Positions 5,269 to 8,402 of a stretch of DNA of 8,402 nt are shown here, in pieces. Positions within the stretch are counted from its first letter, which is position 1. Every line of letters starts with the position of its first letter. Origin of the DNA: Pseudobdellovibrionaceae bacterium (GTDB lineage Bacteria > Bdellovibrionota > Bdellovibrionia > Bdellovibrionales > Bdellovibrionaceae); NCBI GenBank assembly GCA_014376325.1, contig JACMRP010000218.1, positions 1 to 8,402 on the forward strand. Direction: 5' to 3'. The translations under genes and the position numbers were made by a program. Below the pieces are notes generated by a model, which was not told the origin of the DNA, did not search any database, and saw only the letters and a program-made list of their open reading frames with translations.

Positions 5269-6236
5269 GGCTCCCTCGCCAAAAGTGCATCGAACCCGAT
5301 GCCTTTGCCGTCCGCGCGTTTCAGGTAAGGTCCCGAAGGCACCACTTCTGCAGAATAGGTATCCATTTGAAATAATCGAGTGGTCAAACAACCTGCATCT
5401 AATATTCGCTGTGGGTGAGCCTTCTTCAATTCCCCAGCCACCGCGAGCGCATGCATGACGCCTAGTGGATGGTCCATGTAGCTTGTCACCGTTACTTTAT
5501 AATCGTTGATGATGCAGTTTTGTAAAATTGCGTTCACGTCGTGTTTTGCGGGCTTCAGAATGACGGTGTCGAAAGGTTTCGTTTTTAGTTTCTTCAGATC
5601 TATTTTATCAAGATCGCTGTCGATCGCGAGCGGCGCAAACCGTTTTGCCTCTAGCCAAGCTTCTTCATCAAACGGGAACGGATCTTCGACATACTGAACA
5701 CGGGCCAGCGCGATTTTATTTACACTGCTCATAAAACGTTCGTAAGTTTGCCAAGTACCGAGCGAGTTAAAATCTAATCGCAATTTGAAAGCGCCGTCTT
5801 GCCCCAGAAAAGAAACAAATTCGGCTTCTTTTTTTAAGTCATGGCCCAGTTTTATTTTGATCGTCTCAAAACCTTCGGCTTTTAATCGCGCGATTAAATC
5901 CGGTTGCTCGAGTCGGGTATCTGTAATGAGATAATTATTTTTCAGAAGCGGCAGTCCGTCGAAAAGGCTTTTGTCTTGTTTGCGAGCCTGCGCGTCCCGA
6001 CGGGCCATCCAAATGCTTTGCTCCATCATTGTGGAAATTTTTCCGCTGCGAATACCCGCAAGTTGATCTTCCCACGAAGAATCCCCGAGCTCTGGCCAAG
6101 GGTGCAGATCCGCGTAACCTGCAAGTCCATCGGGCCATTCGATGGCCAGCAGAACTCCTTGACGCTCGCTCAGCGGGACGGCTGCGTTTAAACTTTGCAT
6201 CGGCTTTAATCTGTAAGGACTATAGTTAATTTTCAT
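5244..6236 (-). CDS. menC: o-Succinylbenzoate synthase
   Basis: An enolase-superfamily enzyme that dehydrates SHCHC to o-succinylbenzoate, the step before MenE. At 330 residues it matches the E. coli enzyme (320). All expected active-site residues can be placed: the K-x-K motif 'IKIKLG' (K127, K129), metal ligands D155 in 'RLDFN', E184 in 'YVEDPFPF' and D206 in 'LAIDSD', and the second catalytic lysine K228 in 'VILKPAK'. The start ATG overlaps the menA stop codon by 4 bp (ATGA on the minus strand), with an AGGA about 11 bases upstream, so translation is coupled to menA. Relatives in this family can also racemise N-acylamino acids, but the flanking menA and menE settle the role well. Confidence 0.93.
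   Translation of the reverse strand: MKINYSPYRLKPMQSLNAAVPLSERQGVLLAIEWPDGLAGYADLHPWPELGDSSWEDQLAGIRSGKISTMMEQSIWMARRDAQARKQDKSLFDGLPLLKNNYLITDTRLEQPDLIARLKAEGFETIKIKLGHDLKKEAEFVSFLGQDGAFKLRLDFNSLGTWQTYERFMSSVNKIALARVQYVEDPFPFDEEAWLEAKRFAPLAIDSDLDKIDLKKLKTKPFDTVILKPAKHDVNAILQNCIINDYKVTVTSYMDHPLGVMHALAVAGELKKAHPQRILDAGCLTTRLFQMDTYSAEVVPSGPYLKRADGKGIGFDALLAREPWSQLKMR
5271..5277 (-). promoter_or_regulatory. Ribosome-binding site fixing the menE start
   Basis: On the minus strand GAGGGAG lies two bases before the ATG at 5268; its GAGG part has the normal 5-base gap. It lies within the 3' end of menC and supports the shorter menE start over the upstream ATG at 5391. Confidence 0.6.
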
Positions 6237-7114
6237 TTTAGAAAAAATCCTAAGCTGAGGAGCAGTCCAAATACCAAGTGTAGAAGTGCGCTTTGCCCCA
6301 AAAATTTATTATAAAATGCGCTAGGTTCCGTGGTGAATATATTCTTGATCACAATGAACGCGATTGGCAAGGCCATCAGCGAAAACAAGGCCGCTTCCTT
6401 AAAGTTTTCATTCCACCAAAATATATTCATCAGGAAGGGCGCCATTGCCAAAAATCCGATTTCGTAACGTCCAAAACTTTTACCAAATCGAACGGCCAAA
6501 GTTTTTTTATCTACGAGCCTGTCTCCATCAACGTCACGAAGATTATTAATTGCGATCAGCACCGTCGCGTGAAAACCAATTTGCAGACCTAACCACAGGG
6601 ACTGAATGGGCCAGGTGTGCGTGTGCAAAAAGAAGACGCCCATCACCGCAACGATTCCGAAAAAAAGTATCACGAACAGATCGCCCAAGCCGAAATAAGC
6701 GAGCGGCACTGGACCCATCGTGTATCCGTAGCCCATTAAGACTGAAAGTATTCCGATGACTAAGATCGGCGTTCCCCCGCTCATTACCAGCGGCACTCCG
6801 CAAGCGACTGCCGCCGCAAAAAATAGTCCCGCCATGGTCATCACTTGTTTGTAGTTAAAGAGCCCAGACTGGGTCACTCTTTGCGGTCCGATGCGAGTTT
6901 CGGTGTCCGCGCCTTTCTTAAAATCGACGGCGTCATTTACCAAATTAGTTCCAATTTGTATAAAAAAGCTGGCCAGCAAGGCCAAAACTACCACTTCGCT
7001 GTCGACAGGCAGACCCAAAGCCTTTACTAGTGCACTACTGACAACAATCGGCACGAGACAAGCCGTCAGAGTTTTCGGACGGAACGCGATGAACATATTT
7101 TTGATACTTTGCAT
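6233..7114 (-). CDS. menA: 1,4-Dihydroxy-2-naphthoate polyprenyltransferase
   Basis: A UbiA-superfamily inner-membrane enzyme that joins DHNA to a polyprenyl diphosphate to give demethylmenaquinone. Numbered from the ATG at 7114 (293 residues), the first Asp-rich motif 'NDAVDFKKGAD' spans 60-70 and the second, 'NNLRDVDGD' then 'KKTLAVRFG', spans 190-211; both bind Mg-diphosphate. The N-terminal 'RPKTL' (12-16) is typical of MenA. Eight or nine hydrophobic segments cover most of the rest. The frame has an earlier ATG at 7138 (301 residues), but that one has no Shine-Dalgarno, whereas the ATG at 7114 follows GAGG with a 5-base gap and leaves more room for the divergent promoters. It is the first gene of the menA-menC-menE-ferredoxin operon; the ATGA overlap with menC shows coupling. 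Confidence 0.93.
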   Translation of the reverse strand: MQSIKNMFIAFRPKTLTACLVPIVVSSALVKALGLPVDSEVVVLALLASFFIQIGTNLVNDAVDFKKGADTETRIGPQRVTQSGLFNYKQVMTMAGLFFAAAVACGVPLVMSGGTPILVIGILSVLMGYGYTMGPVPLAYFGLGDLFVILFFGIVAVMGVFFLHTHTWPIQSLWLGLQIGFHATVLIAINNLRDVDGDRLVDKKTLAVRFGKSFGRYEIGFLAMAPFLMNIFWWNENFKEAALFSLMALPIAFIVIKNIFTTEPSAFYNKFLGQSALLHLVFGLLLSLGFFLK

Positions 7115-7119
7115 CAGTG

Positions 7120-7123
7120 CCTC
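7120..7123 (-). promoter_or_regulatory. Ribosome-binding site favouring the shorter menA start
   Basis: GAGG on the minus strand with a 5-base gap to the ATG at 7114. The alternative ATG at 7138 has only weak purine content upstream. Confidence 0.5.
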
Positions 7124-7128
7124 GGGTG

Positions 7129-7155
7129 TTGATATCATTAGTACCAGAATTTAAT
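7129..7155 (+). promoter_or_regulatory. Possible rmuC promoter in the menA-rmuC divergent gap
   Basis: TTGATA (7129-7134, 5 of 6 to -35) and TTTAAT (7150-7155, 5 of 6 to -10) are separated by only 15 bp, shorter than the ideal 17. A start near 7162 would leave an 18-base leader that includes the rmuC ribosome-binding site. The menA promoter must lie in the same 65 bp or inside the 5' end of rmuC; I cannot place it with confidence. Confidence 0.3.
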
Positions 7156-7165
7156 TTCTCTGACC

Positions 7166-7171
7166 AAGGAG
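7166..7171 (+). promoter_or_regulatory. Ribosome-binding site of rmuC
   Basis: AAGGAG, 8 bases before the ATG at 7180, is the strongest Shine-Dalgarno in the window and fixes the rmuC start. Confidence 0.75.
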
Positions 7172-7179
7172 ATTTCTAT

Positions 7180-8402
7180 ATGCTGACAACGATTTTGGCT
7201 TTTATTGCCGGCGCGACTTTCGCGGGTATCACCGCATTCATCCTGTACAGAATGAAACTGCAAAACTTTCGTCTGCAAAACGAATTTACTCTGCACAACT
7301 TAGATCAGATGAAACAACAGCAAGTGGACCTTCAGCACAAAATGACCCAGCAATTCGAAAACATGGCGAATCGGATATTCGAAGACAAAAGCAGCAAATT
7401 TGTTTCACAGAACATGCAAAATCTGAGTTCGGTTTTGGATCCACTCAAAGAGCGTCTGAAAGACTTTACCAAAAAGGTTGAAGATACCTATGGTCATGAA
7501 CGAGCCGAGCGCGGCGCCCTCCGCGGTGAGCTCAGCAAATTGATGGATCTAAATCGCTTGATGTCCAACGAAGCGGCGAATCTGACGCGTGCATTGAAGG
7601 GTGAAGTTAAAACCCAAGGAAATTGGGGCGAGCTGATACTTGAAAACATTTTGGAACGTTCGGGTCTTCGCAAGGGTCAAGAGTACACGGTCCAAGGCAT
7701 TGATATGGATTTGCGCGGAGAAGACAACGAAGTTCAGCGCCCCGACGTCATCGTGAATCTGCCAGACGGAAAACACTTGGTCGTCGACTCCAAAATGACA
7801 TTAAACGCGTATGAAGCTTACAGCAGCGCCACCACGACTGAAGAACAAGACAGACAGGGACGTCTGCATGTCGAGGCTTTAAAGAAGCACATCGATGGAT
7901 TGAGTTCTAAAAAATATTACGCGAACGAAAAACTGATCAGTCCCGATTTTGTGATTCTGTTTATGCCGCTAGAGCCGGCGTTTGCCTTGGCCTTTAAAGT
8001 GAAACCAGAAATCTTTCAAACGTCTTGGGACAAACAAGTGGCGGTGGTCAGCCCGACGACTTTGTTAACGACTTTACGTACCGTTGCTTCACTCTGGAAA
8101 CAGGATCGTCAGCAGAAGAATGCCGTCGATATCGCAAAAAAAGGCGGACTTCTTTACGACAAATTCGTGGGACTCGTTAAAGATATCGAAAACTTGGGTT
8201 TTAAATTGGATGACGCACAGAAAGCCCACAATGGCGTGATGAACAAACTATCTATTGGTAAGGGAAATTTAATTCGTCAGGTAGAAGAATTAAAATTGAT
8301 GGGCGCAAAAACCGAAAAATCTTTGCCGGTGCAAGACATCGAATCAGAGCCAGGTGAAGTCCCCGAGCTGATCGAAGCCTTAAGCGAAGATCTACAGACC
8401 CC
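7180..8402 (+). CDS. rmuC: RmuC family DNA recombination-associated protein, 3' end cut by the window
   Basis: The frame is open from the ATG at 7180 to the window edge, giving 407 residues with no stop. Residues 4-23 form an N-terminal membrane anchor, 25-140 a long coiled-coil region, and about 140-310 the RmuC domain. Signatures are 'VKTQGNWGELILENILERSG' (143-162), 'RPDVIVNLPDGKHLVVDSKM' (187-206), 'FMPLEPAFALAF' (261-272) and 'VVSPTTLLTTLRTVASLWK' (289-307). D189 and D203-S-K205 form the PD-(D/E)xK nuclease-like core. In E. coli RmuC limits inversion at short inverted repeats; a direct nuclease activity has been proposed from the fold. The C-terminal tail is already past the conserved domain and acidic, so only few residues are probably missing. 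It is transcribed divergently from menA and shows no functional link to it. Confidence 0.93.
   Translation, partial: MLTTILAFIAGATFAGITAFILYRMKLQNFRLQNEFTLHNLDQMKQQQVDLQHKMTQQFENMANRIFEDKSSKFVSQNMQNLSSVLDPLKERLKDFTKKVEDTYGHERAERGALRGELSKLMDLNRLMSNEAANLTRALKGEVKTQGNWGELILENILERSGLRKGQEYTVQGIDMDLRGEDNEVQRPDVIVNLPDGKHLVVDSKMTLNAYEAYSSATTTEEQDRQGRLHVEALKKHIDGLSSKKYYANEKLISPDFVILFMPLEPAFALAFKVKPEIFQTSWDKQVAVVSPTTLLTTLRTVASLWKQDRQQKNAVDIAKKGGLLYDKFVGLVKDIENLGFKLDDAQKAHNGVMNKLSIGKGNLIRQVEELKLMGAKTEKSLPVQDIESEPGEVPELIEALSEDLQT

Noticed and set aside
5269..5391. Upstream extension of menE to the ATG at 5391 (41 more residues)
   Set aside because: The extension lies over the conserved 3' end of menC in another frame, its residues do not look like an adenylate-forming enzyme, and the ATG at 5268 has a good ribosome-binding site.
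7549..7776. Minus-strand open frame inside rmuC
   Set aside because: It is opposite the best-conserved RmuC motifs and has no ribosome-binding site.

Overview
The window is a compact, ordinary-looking chromosomal stretch with balanced base composition, almost fully coding, with many 4-25 bp gene overlaps. Gene content (classical menaquinone genes menA/menC/menE, RmuC, an AI-2E/PerM-type permease, a YkgJ-type cysteine-cluster protein) fits a Gram-negative, menaquinone-using bacterium. A Bdellovibrio-like deltaproteobacterium is my best guess from the gene style, but this is an inference without a marker gene. I see no tRNA, rRNA, CRISPR, insertion sequence or prophage gene, and no gene-free stretch longer than about 75 bp.

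Left part (1-1961, + strand): three overlapping genes form one transcription unit, a hot-dog fold acyl-CoA thioesterase, a YkgJ-like zinc/iron-chelating cysteine-cluster protein and an AI-2E family membrane permease. The thioesterase may matter to the men genes further right, because the pathway needs a DHNA-CoA thioesterase (MenI) that is not otherwise visible here.

Middle part (1962-3717, + strand): a self-contained envelope-sensing type module, PadR regulator - HAAS (DUF1700) membrane protein - DUF4097 'toastrack' beta-repeat protein. Its promoter is the most interesting non-coding structure in the window. Four GTAC cores are spaced exactly 17 bp apart, and a perfect 9-bp inverted repeat surrounds the -35 box. 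The -10 box lies so close to the start codon that the padR mRNA is probably leaderless.

Right part (3789-7114, - strand): a tightly overlapping operon menA - menC - menE - [2Fe-2S] ferredoxin-like gene. It encodes o-succinylbenzoate synthase, a compact o-succinylbenzoate-CoA ligase and DHNA prenyltransferase; MenF, MenD, MenH and MenB are not in the window. The ferredoxin-like gene converges on the DUF4097 gene across a 71-bp gap with no convincing terminator.

Far right (7180-8402, + strand): rmuC, divergent from menA, runs off the window near its C-terminus. All the gene families are known; the points worth following are the operator array, the MenI candidate, the shortened MenE and the men-linked ferredoxin.
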